A DNA stretch of 64,000 nucleotides from contig CM069606.1 of the NCBI GenBank assembly GCA_035771175.1, forward strand, positions 28,043,816 through 28,107,815, in the 5' to 3' direction. The notes beneath the pieces were generated by a model, which searched no databases, was not told where the DNA came from, and saw only the letters and a list, made by a program, of their open reading frames with translations. Positions 31,630-42,884 of this stretch are shown piece by piece. This DNA comes from Paratinospora sagittata (Eukaryota; Streptophyta; Magnoliopsida; Ranunculales; Menispermaceae). Every line of letters starts with the position of its first letter. Position 1 is the first letter of the stretch. The translations under genes were made by a program, and so were the position numbers.

Positions 31630-33060
31630 TCAATGAGGAGATGGAAATATTGGCTGGTTTAAAGCCTCAGGAAGATAAGGAACATGGTATACAATTGTTT
31701 GAGATTCCTGTGGTTTGTAATTTTCCAGATGTGTTTCCTAATGATTTACTGGGATTACCACTTAAACAAGAGATAAACTTCATTATAGAACTGATGCCCA
31801 GTACAAAACCTATCCCCATTCCTCCATATAGAATGGCACCTAAAGAGTTACAAGAACTCAAGGTACAACTTAATGAGTTGATGGAAAAACGGTTTATTAC
31901 CCCCAGTATGTCACCTTGGGGGGCACTTGTGCTATTTGTGAAGAAAAAAGACGAAAGTCTACGTCTGTGTATAGACTACCGTTAGTTAAACAAGGTGACA
32001 GTGAAAAATAAGTATCCTCTCCCACGAATAGATGATGTGTTTGATCAACTGAATGGGGCCAAATTCTTTTCAAAGATCGGCCTGCATTCAGGGTACCATC
32101 AGTTGAGAATCAGAGAAGAGAATATACCGAAGACAACCTTTAGAACGAGATATGGACACTATGAATTTCTAGTGGTGCCCTTCAGTTTAACTAATGCACC
32201 TGCCATGTTTATGGACTTGATGCAGAGGGTATTTAAACCATATCTTGATCAATTTATCATTGTGTTCATTGATGATATTCTCATTTATTCCAAGACTCGG
32301 GAGGAACATAAGCAACACCTCATTATTACTCTACAGACACTGAGAGAGCATAGGCTGTATGCCAAGCTCAGTAAATGTGAATTTTGGATAAATGAAGTTA
32401 AATTTCTTGGTCATGTGGTCAGTGCAGAGGGAATATTTGTTGATTCTGCTAAGGTTGAGGCTATTATAAATTGGCCAAGACCAATCACAGTGATAAAGAT
32501 ACGCAGTTTTTTAGGACTAACTGGTTTTTACAGAAAGTTTGTGGAGGGACTTTCCAGATTAGCTGCTCCACTTACTAGGTTGACCCAAAAAAATGTGTCA
32601 TTTGTGTGGATTGATGGTTGTGAAAATTCTTTCATTGAGTTGAAAAAGAAGTTAACCACAGCACCAATTCTAGTACATCTAGAGTCGGGAAAGGAGTTAG
32701 TGATTTATATTGATGCATCACAGTCTGGTCTGGAATGTGTACTAATGTAGGAGGGTAGAGTGCTTGCTTATCTAGATAGTTAAAGGTGCATTAGAAGAAT
32801 TACCCTGTGCATGATTTGGAGCCGGCAGCCATTGTGCTTGCTTTGAAATTATGGATTCATTACCTGTATGGTGAAAAGTTCACATTGTATTCAGACCATA
32901 AGAGTCTGAAATATTTATTTGACCAGAAGGAACTGAACATGAGGTAGCGTAGGTGGCTCGAATTCCTGAAGGATTATGACTTCACATTAGAGTATCATCC
33001 CGAAAAGGCCAACGTTGTAGCTAATGCATTGAGCAGGAAATAAATTGAGACCAGTGTGGT
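31626..33060 (+). pseudogene. Chromovirus reverse transcriptase and RNase H
   Basis: The RT N-terminus reads [39 protein letters not shown] and [17 protein letters not shown], followed by TAG at 31983-31985 where the family has Gln or Glu. The next frame (to 32750) reads [20 protein letters not shown]. Motif A is [12 protein letters not shown]: the catalytic Asp of SKIDLRSGYHQL is Gly (codon about 32079-32081). The motif [10 protein letters not shown] (about 32265) is intact. RNase H follows with [12 protein letters not shown], a stop at 32748-32750, and [16 protein letters not shown] near 33000-33045, with further stops. Dead by both stops and the lost motif A Asp. Confidence 0.92.
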
Positions 33061-33070
33061 GGCTTGACAA

Positions 33071-34013
33071 ATGGCCCATGAGTGGCGACTATTGGAGAGA
33101 GTGACTATGATGAGTGTCCTCTTTATGGCACCACTCGTGGATATCTCTGCTCATATGCATATTCAGCTGACAGATTCTCATATTCAGAGGATTAAGGATC
33201 TGCAGGAGCATGATCCTAATTTTGGTATGTATGATTTGTGGGCTGATAAAGCAGACAGAGTTGATTGGCATAGAGGTCCGGATGGTGTTTTGCGTTTTCA
33301 AGGGAAATTATGGGTTCCTGTAGATAGAGACTTGAGGCCTGAGTTACTTCAGAAAGCACATAGATCTCAATATACTATTCACCCAGGGTGTACCAAGATG
33401 TATCATGATATGAAAAGAATAGTTTGGTGGCATAGAAAAATATAGCTGAGTGTGTGCAGAAATGTTGGGTGTGTTAGCAGGTAAAGGCTGAACACAAGAA
33501 GCCCAGAGGTCAAATGCATCCATTATCTGTTCCTGAATGGAAATGGGAGCATATTACTATGGATTTCATTACAGGTTTGCCCAGATCTCAGGGTAGATAT
33601 GATGCCATCTAGGTGATAGTTGACCGATTGAAAAAATCTGCACACTTTCTTCTGATGAACACCAAGGACTCAATTGACAGATAGAGCAGACTGTATGTAC
33701 GTGAGATTGTATGGGGTGTCTGTTTCTATTGTGTAGGATAGAGATCCGCGGTTTACTTCGAGGTTCTGGTAGAGTATGCAGACTCGATTTGGTCTCAGTA
33801 CGACATTTCACCCACAGACTAATGGACAAACTGAGAGGGTGATACAAATGCTTGAGGATATGCCCAGGTCGTGTATACTGGAGTTTGGTGGGACTAGGAG
33901 TGAGCATTTGTCACTGGGTGAGTTTGCTTATAACAATAGCTATCAGGCCAGTATTGGCATGGCATCGTTTAAGGCTTTGTACGGCAGGCCATGTAGATCT
34001 CCAACTTGCTAGT
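33071..34013 (+). pseudogene. Chromovirus integrase
   Basis: The N-terminal zinc-binding region is seen at 33350-33490 (HRSQYTIHPGCTKMYHDMKR, then VWWHRKI, a stop and two spaced Cys). The core starts at [20 protein letters not shown] (33547-33606; first catalytic Asp in MDF). The region of the second Asp near 33740 is read as DRDPRFTS-like in a shifted frame. The frame 33776-34012 gives TTFHPQTNGQTERVIQMLED, containing the catalytic Glu, and FAYNNSYQASIGMASFKALY. Several stops and shifts. Confidence 0.88.
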
Positions 34014-34580
34014 GTGAAGTTGGAGAGTTAGTTATTAGGGCTGAAAATTGTTGTGGATCACACAGAAAAGATCAAGCAGATCAAGCAAAGATTGAAAACA
34101 ACACAAGATCGTCAAAAAAGGTATTATGACAATAGACATTGGCCTTTAGAGTTTGCAGTGGGAGACCTGATACTGTTAAAGGTCTCTCCAATGAAAGGTT
34201 AGATGCGATTTGGGGTAAAAGGAAAATTAGCTCTGCGCTTTATTGGGCCGTTCAAGGTCTTAAAGAGGATTGGTCTGCTAGTGTACATGATTGTTCTACC
34301 TCCTCAATTGGTCGGTGTTCATAATGTATTTCATGTTTCTATGTTGTGGAAAAATCATACAGACCCGACACATATTTTAGATGTAACACAGTTGCAAGTT
34401 GGGGAAGATGCTACTTATGAAGAGAAGCCCATTCATATTCTTGACAGGAGGGTTCAAAAATTGAGGAACAAGGAAGTTCCTTTGGTCAGATACAAATGGC
34501 AATTTCATGATAATAAGGAGCAGACCTAGGAATGTGAGAACCAGATGCGGGAGACATTTCCTGATCTTTTCACCCCTTGA
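34014..34580 (+). pseudogene. Chromovirus integrase C-terminus with chromodomain
   Basis: After a broken stretch the frame 34203-34529 reads KGKLALRFIGPFKVLKRIGL (GPF/Y-like module) and VHNVFHVSMLWKNHTDPTHI. A chromodomain-like end follows: YEEKPIHILDRRVQKLRNKE and VRYKWQFHDNKEQT, a TAG replacing Trp at about 34527, then ECENQMRETFPDLFTP and a stop near 34578. A C-terminal chromodomain of this kind marks the plant chromovirus (Tekay/Del-like) branch and is thought to guide integration into heterochromatin. Confidence 0.9.
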
Positions 34581-34623
34581 GGTATATTTCACCTTACGTT
34601 TAAATTTCAAGGAAAAAATTCCT

Positions 34624-34637
34624 TAAGTTGGGGAGAT
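34624..34637 (+). other. Chromovirus polypurine tract
   Basis: TAAGTTGGGGAGAT lies directly before the 3' LTR start TGTAACACC. A GGGGAGA tract here is usual in this branch. Confidence 0.75.
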
Positions 34638-36814
34638 TGTAACACCCCGTAGTTTTAATTAAATACATACGTTGACTTATGCGTATATCGAGATGTATAA
34701 TACGTGCATTTTATACGTAAGAGGCAAATATATGCGTGTATGAAAATACATGCTATATTTAAGGGGTATTCGTAAATAAATAAAATTATTAACTTAAGTG
34801 ATGATTTTAATCAATAGGTAAATGATTAAATGAAGTTGACAATGAAGTAGTTGTTAAAGTTAAATGAATAGTTTAGTTGCATGTGAATGAATAGTTGAAT
34901 AGGTGAATGAAGAAAAGTTAAATGATTTAATGAAATTTGATGGGGGAGTTGTTTTACTAAGTGGCTTTGAAAACATGGGATCATATTAATGAGATTCTTA
35001 TCTCATTCTCTTTTTTCTGAAGTGTTTTGGTTTGAGAAAAAAAAAGTACAGGAAATAAGAGGAAACGCACAGAGGAAAAGAGAAAAGGGGACGGACGTGT
35101 TTCACGACCGATTCGTCTTGTGGGTAAGCTATTTTCATCATTTTTCGTGGTGAAATTGATCTTTAACTAGTATATAACGTTTCTACTGGTATAAATTTTG
35201 CTATAGGAGGTGTTTTACCGTGATTTCAAAAATTGGGTTTGGATCCACTTTAAGTAGAAACACGTAGAAATGATATATTATGACTCCTATAGATGTGTAG
35301 ATACTAGATATGTGGTTTGTTTGTGTCAAAGTGTAATATTGGTGCCGGTACAGCTGTCGGAAGCCAAATTTGACACTGGGGACCTTTTGAACCATGTCAA
35401 ACGTCGGTTAAATCTTGGTTTGAAATCATAGAATTATAGAGAACTGAATTCTAGACATTTCGATACCAAAATTATGATTTTTGAGTATCGATTGATATTT
35501 TTAATATATGCCTGACCGAATTCAGTAAATACAACAAATTTAGATATTAGTGAAAATGTGGTTGAAAGGCTTGTTTCTAGTGTCTGTTACCTTAAAAATA
35601 ATCATGAGGGCCGTGTAAAATATCTTGGACGCCTCACGTGAATTTTAGACTGAAATGGAATTATGAGAATTAATTGGAGAGTTAGATTTTAATGAATAAG
35701 TGAAAAACAAATAGATATAATGATTTGATAATTAATTATGGATTATCTGTCAATGAATATATGACGGGATTATATTGTTGATTGCATACGAATAGTAGAG
35801 TGGTAGTAGAGAGTAAGTCGACACGGTACTACTGTGAGTATCTCTTGACTTTTGTTCCTTATATATGGCATTGTATAATATAAATTGTGTGTTTCAACTC
35901 ATGAATATATGTATTTATTGCATTGTTTTAAACTCATGAAAATATTTGACCTTGGAGCATGTTTTGGACTTGCTAGAGCAAGTTAAAACATGAGATCATT
36001 TCCAGAAGACAGTTCCACATGAGGATTGAATAATCTCGTGGTCCGAGTGATAGTTTCTAAATGGAATTGGGATTTAGTCCTAATTTAAAATGATTCATAA
36101 CAGAAAATTGGGTAATGAGAGGTCCGAGTGTAGCCTCCTTATAAATGCATAATAAGGAGTGCATACCCGCTCTATTACTAGCAGGAGAGAGATTGTTTGT
36201 TTTTATTGTAATCCTGCATGTTTGAAATTATGTTATAGGCACGTATGTATTGTGAAAGATTGGTTACATGTTTTGAATGAATTTGAATGTATTGATTCAT
36301 ATGATTTTTATTAAATGCATATAGGATGCCATAGTTAGGAATATTCACTGAGTTGTGGTTGCTCACCCAATTCTCAAACATTTCAGGTTCGGATCCTAAA
36401 AGCAAGGGAAAGGCACGTGAAGGATTAAAAATCCTTCTTCTTTTGCAATGCATGTAAATGGTTTGAAAAAGTTTAATACTATTTTGAGTAGTAGTCATGT
36501 AAATAACACTACAATAATATTTGTATGACATAGATGGGTATGGATAGGTTTACATGGATGTGTATATATGGAAATGTGAGGTTTAGATGATGAATGAGTA
36601 ATGTGAATGATCATATTTATATTGTGATTGTGTTTAACTTGTGATAATTAGGTTGTGATATGACCAAAAACCAAAGGAGACTCTGTCGAAATTTTGAGAA
36701 AAATTTGGACGTGATTTTTGGATAAGGCTAACAGGGTATTATATACGCCGTCACATGATGCATAGCGTATCTTGTGCCGGTCGTGACGTCACTCATACGG
36801 AGTGGGTTGCGACA
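34638..36814 (+). mobile_element. Chromovirus 3' LTR
   Basis: Runs TGTAACACCCCG (34638) to GGGTTGCGACA (36814), 2177 bp. It contains near 36346-36415 the module CACTGAGTTG...GCTCACCC...TTTCAGGTTC...AAGCAAGGGAAAGG, which also occurs in the other gypsy LTRs here. Its last 31 bp match the 5' remnant. The reverse complement of its end resembles the plus-strand start of the solo LTRs at 45660 and 51000. Confidence 0.9.
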
Positions 36815-38773
36815 TTATGTCCTTAAAAGAAAGATATTTTGATGATTGCAAACCACATTCTAATTATGATAATACTATATGCATTACACATGAAAGCTCA
36901 CCTGAAGAATCGACAACGCATGGTGAATGAGCTATCAAGATCGATTTGAAGACCATGATCGTTCAAAGACATATCTGTGTGCTATTAGATTATGATAGGT
37001 TGTAGAACCTCTTTTATCATTTGATTCAGCAATATGCATGGTTGCATGGTTTAGTCAATTTGATTTCAAAGTAGTTTTCTTTCACTTATAATGAAATCTC
37101 TATAATAGATTTGATTCAAACATACCGATGTTAAACCTGTTTTATCAAGCTTTAAAAGTTGAAAAATATCAAAACTATTTTATAGTGTCCATCAGGACGC
37201 TGATGTGTTTATCATGACGCTAATATCTTAGCAGCGCTCTCCTGGACTTGGTAAGTCAGGACACTGTTGACATAATAGGACATTGATAATGTTCAAGGTT
37301 AAAAAGTTCATATCCATCATGACGCTTACTTTAACAGTAGCGCCCTCATTGAATCAACCAAGGAACTTATCAGGACGCTGATTAAACATTAGCTCGTTGA
37401 TCGTGTTTAAACATTAGGACTCTGACTGTCCTGTAGTGCCCTTACGTTTTTGGTCGTTTTAATGGTTTTAAAACATTAGGACGCTTACGTCTTTACTAGC
37501 GTCCTTATGCTTTCACACTTTAAATGTTAAAACTCTTACGACATTAGTAACGCCCTTGTAATTTTAAGTGTGTCAAAAACAAGTTAGGACGCTTATCCTT
37601 AATCAACGCCCTCATAGATTTATTCGTTTTTAATTGTTAAGAAAGTCTGGATGCTTACTTTCTAGTAGCGCTCTCACTTCACAGTTCAGCATGACGTTTA
37701 TAGTCTATAAGTGCCTTCAAGGAACAAAATAACAAAGTTGGTTTTACACGTCAGGACGATGATTGACAAATCAAGACGCTAATCCAACACTGTCATAAAG
37801 TTGTTATTTGCACTTTTTTTGATACACTTTTCAGAACTATTCAAAACACATTTTTGAACTTTTTGAATTTTTTCAGAACATTCCAACGCTTTATCAGAAC
37901 ATTCTATTTTCATGAATGATTTAAAGATTCAGGTGTTGTTGTCGTAATTGCACAGAACTGAATCAATCTATTTCGAGAAAAAATGTTATGTTGTTTGAAA
38001 TAACTTTGAGAGCCAAAACTCTACTTGAAAAGTTTCAAGTCCTTTACGCCATTGCTATCTCTATATATATGCTGCCTTAGTGCAGATTGGACATGCAACG
38101 AAAACGAGAAAACTGATAACTTAATCTCAAATTTGAAAAATAGATTTTACTTGTGTAAATACTCTTGAAAATTATACTTCAACTCGCTGCTTTAAACTCT
38201 CGATCTTTTTGAAATACATTAAGTCTTCTGGATTAGTTGATCTTCATCTATATCTTTTCAAAAATCCATAGAAGAAGACGAAAGCTTTCTGAACCTCTTT
38301 TCAATTGAACTTCATCATACATATTTTGCTAAATATGTGATAACAGAAGGCTCAATCCAAAGCTTTGTAAGTATCACTTTGATTCTAAGTAAAGGGAATC
38401 ATGTCTTATTTCGTACCTTGGTTTTTGTGACTGGATAGTCACTGGTTTAGAGCAAGTGCTGCTCGAGCTGTAACGATTGTTCTCACACCCGAAAGTTGAA
38501 AAAACTTATTCTCAAGCCCGTAAGAAGGTGTAAGTGTTTGGTTTTCACCCGTAAGAAGATCCTTAGTGGAGTTTGGACAAATCCTAACTAAGGAGGTTAG
38601 GTAGTGGATGTAGGTGCCGAACCACTCTAAATCTTGCGTGTCTTACTGTTATTGTGTTTGATTTACCATACTTGTTTAATTTACTTTCATTACTTCATAC
38701 GTTTTAAAGAAAGGTTAAATCCGCTAAATGTCCAATTAACCCCCCCCCCCTCTTGGACACATTTGGGCCAACA
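36815..38773 (+). mobile_element. Sirevirus LTR 'H' (type B family, plus orientation), 5' end missing
   Basis: In plus orientation it matches the sense strand of LTR B from about 37 bp inside (AAAGATATTTTGATGATTGC) to the end GGGCCAACA (38773). Features: palindromic repeats (about 37180-37790), TATA (CTATATATAT, 38061-38070), degenerate hairpin array (about 38473-38570), CCTAAC/GTTAGG (38583-38601), terminal hairpin TGTCCAA/TTGGACA (38729-38759). No primer site follows, so it is a solo LTR or a relic. Its start is lost where the chromovirus LTR ends. Confidence 0.85.
37180..37790 (+). repeat. Palindromic AGGACGCT / AGCGCCCT repeat zone, LTR H
   Basis: Words such as CAGGACGCTGAT, TTAGGACGCTTAC and TAGCGCCCTCA alternate, the complement of the pattern in LTRs A, B and C as expected from the opposite orientation. 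The zone is again upstream of the TATA box. Confidence 0.7.
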
Positions 38774-39506
38774 ATTTATCCATCCATCGTACATAATACT
38801 ACAACCATTAACTACCCATGAATCCTTAACGGGCTGCAATATCTCATTAGTATAAGTTAACTCCTCCTTAAAAAATGTTACCCTCCTTCATGGTAACTTG
38901 GTGGCTTCAAACCAGGTCCAAATTGGCCAATTGTTTCAACCATTTTCTTATTGCTCCTTGCTTTCAAAACATTAAAAGAGATTTCCTGCTGATACATCCA
39001 CCTCATAATATATTGACAGACCTTCTTTGTCATACTCTCAATTATTGCTTGTTTTCCTTTCCCTGTTTTGCATGCTTCTATTGGATCAGGTTGAACAAAA
39101 CAATCCATCGGACCCTTCCTTTTAGGAGGCCTTGGTGGACTTCCACCAATCAAGTTCACCACATCAGCTTCCTCATCATCTTGTTCCATATAAAAATCTT
39201 GCTCTACCTCGAAAGAATTTGATGAAGCTAATGGACTTTTACTACTGCTTTTACTTCTTGAAATCCTTACAAGACATTTGTCACTAATTCAGGGCATTTG
39301 TCACATTGGCTCAAATTTCCTCCCACTGCAGCCAAGTGTTGCTTCAACCGATGGATGCCTTGATTTACTTTATGACAAAAGTTACATGATACCTTACTTT
39401 TGTCATTTGGATTTCTCAAATAGGCATATTTCCATCCAATATCTTTTGACTTGATATTAGAACTAGAACTCGAACCAACTCCAAATCCAGATGTCGTCTT
39501 CCTTTA
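38774..39506 (-). pseudogene. hAT-superfamily transposase, N-terminal fragment
   Basis: The minus strand reads SKDIGWKYAYLRNPNDKSKV followed by CNFCHKVNQGIHRLKQHLAA (BED-type zinc finger: C-x2-C...H..L..H). After stops, the frame 39189-38878 has KRKGPMDCFVQPDP, KVCQYIMRWMYQQEISFNVL and IGQFGPGLKPPSYHEGG. In the next frame follow KEELTYTNEILQPVKDSW and VNGCSIMYDGWIN. These are the BED finger and the start of the DUF659 domain of plant hAT proteins (C.(Y/F)IARFFY..GI.FN, YGPG.KPP(S/T), C(T/S)(I/L)M(S/Y)DGW). The catalytic and dimerisation parts are missing beyond 38774, where LTR H ends. Confidence 0.88.
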
Positions 39507-39599
39507 AACTATAAATGAAAAAAAAATTGTAATGTTCATTAAATAACAAATTTACAATTAGGCAACTCTAATCCCCAACAATAACAAATATGCAAATAC

Positions 39600-40110
39600 A
39601 ATGAAACAGAAAAATACAAATTAACAAGTGTTCAAATTAGAAAGTTCGAAAAAAAAAATCATATAGTCGTATACAAATACAATGAACCAAATATTATGAG
39701 CAAGTAAAGAAAAAAAAAATGGAATACTCTGCAATTGTCGTTGATTCAAAATTTTTAATTAGAAATTCTGAAAGAAAAAATAACAATCATATAGTCATAT
39801 ACAAATACAATCAACCAAAACATATTATAAGCAAGTTAAAAAAAATAAAAACAAAAACAAATGGAACACTGCCACTGTCCAATGACAGTGGCAAGTGTTC
39901 AAAATTTCAAATTAGAAAGTTCGAAAAAAACAACAATCATATGTATACAATGAACCAAAACATATTATGAACAAGTAATAATGAAAAAAACAAAAATAAA
40001 TAAATTAGTGGAACTCTGCCACTGTCCAACGACAGTGGTGAGGGTTGAAAGTTTAAAAAAAAACATTCATACAAAGAAGTGAATGAACCAAAAATAAATC
40101 AAAAACAAAA
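39600..40110 (-). repeat. Subterminal repeats of the hAT element
   Basis: Three to four diverged copies of a roughly 130-bp AT-rich unit (landmarks AATACAATGAACCAAA, ATTAGAAAGTTCGAAAAA, CCACTGTCCAAYGACAGTGG) lie between the transposase and the element end. Two copies hold a hairpin: GCCACTGTC 39871-39879 with GACAGTGGC 39884-39892, extendable outward to GAACACT/AGTGTTC with a one-base bulge, and CCACTGTC/GACAGTGG at about 40019-40038. Confidence 0.65.
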
Positions 40111-40541
40111 AAAAACACAGGTGAAAGTAGTCGCCGGAAGCTATTGCCAGAGTCTCCTAACTCATTGGAGTCATCGACGATGGACAATGGTCGGAGCAGA
40201 AAAGCATCGTCTATTGGATGAAAGAAAATGAGGGAAGAAGTTTTCAGCATCAGGATGTCGTCGGAAGTTTTCACCAAAAGTTGTCTATAAAGTAGTCGGA
40301 GTCATCGACAACAGATAATGGTCAAAGGGAAGCACGTCGATGTCACTGGGGGTCTTAGGCTTCGATGGTTGTAGCATTGAATGGTCGATTGCAGTGTTGA
40401 AAGGGTTTTTAATTTTTTTTAAAAAAATTACAGAGATGCCCTTGAAGTTTCCTTTTATTTTCTAAAAAGCCCCTCCAGCGCCTTGGAACCGCCTATGCGG
40501 TTCTTTTGCTCAAATGCCTAGGCCCCACCTTGACAACATTG
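40111..40541 (-). mobile_element. hAT element 5' end with terminus CAATGTTGTCAAGG
   Basis: In the minus sense the element begins CAATGTTGTCAAGGTGGGGC at 40541, a typical hAT terminus (CA.TGTTGTCAA). The rest is probably 5' untranslated and subterminal sequence, with T/A runs near 40410-40430. The partner terminus is not in the window, so the 8-bp TSD cannot be tested. Confidence 0.65.
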
Positions 40542-41237
40542 TTTGGAATGACTCATGGTGCGGGACCCTAGACCTTGTTTTCTTGTTTCTAACACTATAT
40601 TGTTTTTCTTCTCATATGTGCGGTTCAGTCTTAGAGTTTGTACATGATAGGGACCCTAGAGGCATTCACTTCTAAAACTTTCTGATAGGAACCAAGGATT
40701 CAAATGTGAGAAAACGATAAGAAGGAAAGAATGTAGAACACAAAAGAAAGAATGGAAATTCATGTTATTGGTAGTGTTCGAGAGACTACTATTCTCCAAT
40801 GTAACAACAAAATTAATTCCCCCTACCCATTCACCCTCATTTACACATATTAATTGACAATACACTCATTGTTTTACAAAACAAATACAATGCACTCACT
40901 TTCTCAACAATTACAACAAATCTCAATGCCTTTTACTTCTCGTGTTGCATCGCCATCCTCTTGTTCCTTCTTGAATACACTTGCTGAATTGGAGGTCTAT
41001 CACTTTCACTTTCCTAGGTATGTAACCCTCAGGGAGGAGATGGACCTTAGCTCTATTCGATTAGAAAATGTACAAATGTATGTTAATAGGGATAGGAGTC
41101 TATGGAATCTTAAGACTGGTGTGACCTCGTCGAATTCATTTTTCCTCCATTTCATTCATTATCTTTCTCCACATCCTTTCCCCAAGTTTGCTTTTACTTG
41201 GAAAGCTCATGTGATTTTGAAAATCAAGGTTTATGGG
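40542..41237 (+). pseudogene. LINE fragment, part 1 (RT to zf-RVT linker)
   Basis: Immediately after the hAT end the plus strand reads VWNDSWCGTLDL, the (F)W.D.W.G motif after the LINE RT domain. After a stretch of unclear origin (about 40690-40930), the frame from 40854 has YHFHFPRYVTLREEMDL, then DRSLWNLKTGVTSSNSFF and FTWKAHVILKIKVYG, matching W.F.R.L.D.E....D...W.....G.(F/Y)S.KS(F/Y)...(I/L)WK...P.K(V/I)K. It is interrupted at 41237/41238 by a solo LTR. Confidence 0.75.
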
Positions 41238-41537
41238 TGTAACACCCCAATTTGTATTTTATTTTTTTTTCTTTTCTCATTTGTACTCTTTGATCCAAAT
41301 GTAAGTAGTTGTAATGCCAAAATTATGCCAACACCTACACAAATTGCGTGCAAAATTATACCAAATTTCTCAACTTCGCTTTTATTAAATATCACACATG
41401 CACACACACATAGATATATATATATATATATATCTACACAATATGTAGATGGTTGTTAGAGCTATTTTATTGTACAACCCCCTCACACCTTTTATTATAA
41501 TAATAGTCATTCTGTCGTTTATATATACATACATGTA

Positions 41538-41584
<47 letters not shown>

Positions 41585-42618
41585 CATATAACTTTATATA
41601 TATTTACAGAGGCTTAGTTTATATATATATATATATATATATAACTCAATCACTTCCCGCAATCTTCGTCACCTCATGCAACATAACATCCTGCAACACC
41701 AACTCATTCCTCCTTACTTTATTTCGACACGTCTGCATCACCCAAGATTAGTTTCCTGAGACATAGTAGGCAGGGTGAGATAAAAGCCAAGTGGGTCTTC
41801 TTGAAGTTCCCACACTTTATACAAAACGTTAGTACATGTATTAAACTATTGATCACAGTATTACAAGTAAAGCAATCAATTCAGCAGTACAACCATAATG
41901 ATAATAATGAATTTTCCAGCATTTCCCTCAGAAGATTTCCACATGAGGTATACATTTTATGGTTGCACTTGGTGTAGACCAACATTACCTACCAGATGCA
42001 TTTGGCTCTCAGCGTGGGCCAACCGACACCTAGTACTCATGCTTACATAATACAGTAGAATACGAAAAAATACATAACTAAAGAAATGTATAAAGAACAA
42101 GAACTTAAAGAATCATTCCCACTTTAATTTCACTAGGGTCTCTACGCAGTTAGAATTTCTTCAGAGTCTTTCTACTGAAACTCTTTTTCTCAAAGAGTGA
42201 AACTGAAACTGAATCTAACTTAACCCCTAGCCCATATTTATAAGAGCCCAAAAATTCATGTTTCCATTTTGCCCTCAGGTGTAAACTTACCATTTTACCC
42301 TTACATGCGAATTTACCGTTTTGCCCTCGAATGTGAATTTACTATTTGGTCCTCGTATGTTTTCCTTATTTACTACTAGGTAAATTGACCATTGTGCCAT
42401 TAGACTTTTATGATAATTATAAGTAAGTGAATTTAGCAATTTGTCCTCAGACTTTTCTAGCATTTACAAGTTATGAGAATTTACCACTTTGCCCGTGGAC
42501 TTTAACGATTATTACAAATTAGGTGTGTTTACCATTTTACCCTTGGACTTTTCTAGTATTTCCTAATTTAGTTGTTTCTTCGTGGAATTCTAGGGTTGTG
42601 GATTTTTGTGGTATTACA
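41238..42618. mobile_element. Solo LTR 'K' flanked by ATGGG
   Basis: Runs TGTAACACCCCAATT (41238) to GTGGTATTACA (42618), 1381 bp, with ATGGG on both sides (41233-41237 and 42619-42623) and no internal coding region. Removing the LTR and one ATGGG rejoins the LINE sequence. Contents: TA and ATA microsatellites (41411-41435, 41544-41582, 41620-41642), a TATA-like TATTTATAAG on plus near 42236, and diverged copies of TTTACCATTTTGCCCTCG (about 42270-42550). A minus-strand TATA suggests minus orientation, not proven. Probably a gypsy-type LTR by its TGTAACACCCC end. Confidence 0.88.
41544..41642. repeat. Microsatellites (ATA)n and (TA)n in solo LTR K
   Basis: About twelve ATA units at 41544-41582 and about eleven TA units at 41620-41642, with another TA run at 41411-41433. 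The apparent coding frame across them (repeated Tyr-Ile) is low-complexity. Confidence 0.9.
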
Positions 42619-42623
42619 ATGGG

Positions 42624-42884
42624 TGGCTGGCTACCTACTCTCTATTGCTTAAATATCGAGAACATGCTTCAAAAGAAGATGGTCAACATGGCCAATTCCT
42701 TGCGTTGGTATTGTTTATTCAAGCTAAATGGGGAGAACATCAACCACTAGTTTGTTTGTGTTTAGCCCTTTTTCCTGTCATATTTGGAAGAGATAGGAGG
42801 ATCTTCTTTTGATGCTCGTTTTGTTGCACCTAGTTGCAATGACCTCTAGATGAGCATATGGATGGAAAGCCTTCTAGTTTTAAG
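42624..42884 (+). pseudogene. LINE fragment, part 2 (zf-RVT domain)
   Basis: Directly after the solo LTR and its TSD the plus strand reads LPTLYCLNIENMLQKKMVNM and then CLFKLNGENINH followed by F-V-C, equivalent to the zf-RVT pattern LNT.(D/N)(M/L)LQ(K/R)R...W(C)..C...(G)E(S/N)(I/V)(D/N)H(L)F..C. A later shift reads LEEIGGSSFDAR and APSCNDL. One mutated zinc ligand and frameshifts show decay. It is interrupted at 42884 by a MITE. Confidence 0.7.

Noticed and set aside
41449..41751. Coding frame with repeated Tyr-Ile
   Set aside because: It translates TA and ATA microsatellites inside solo LTR K.
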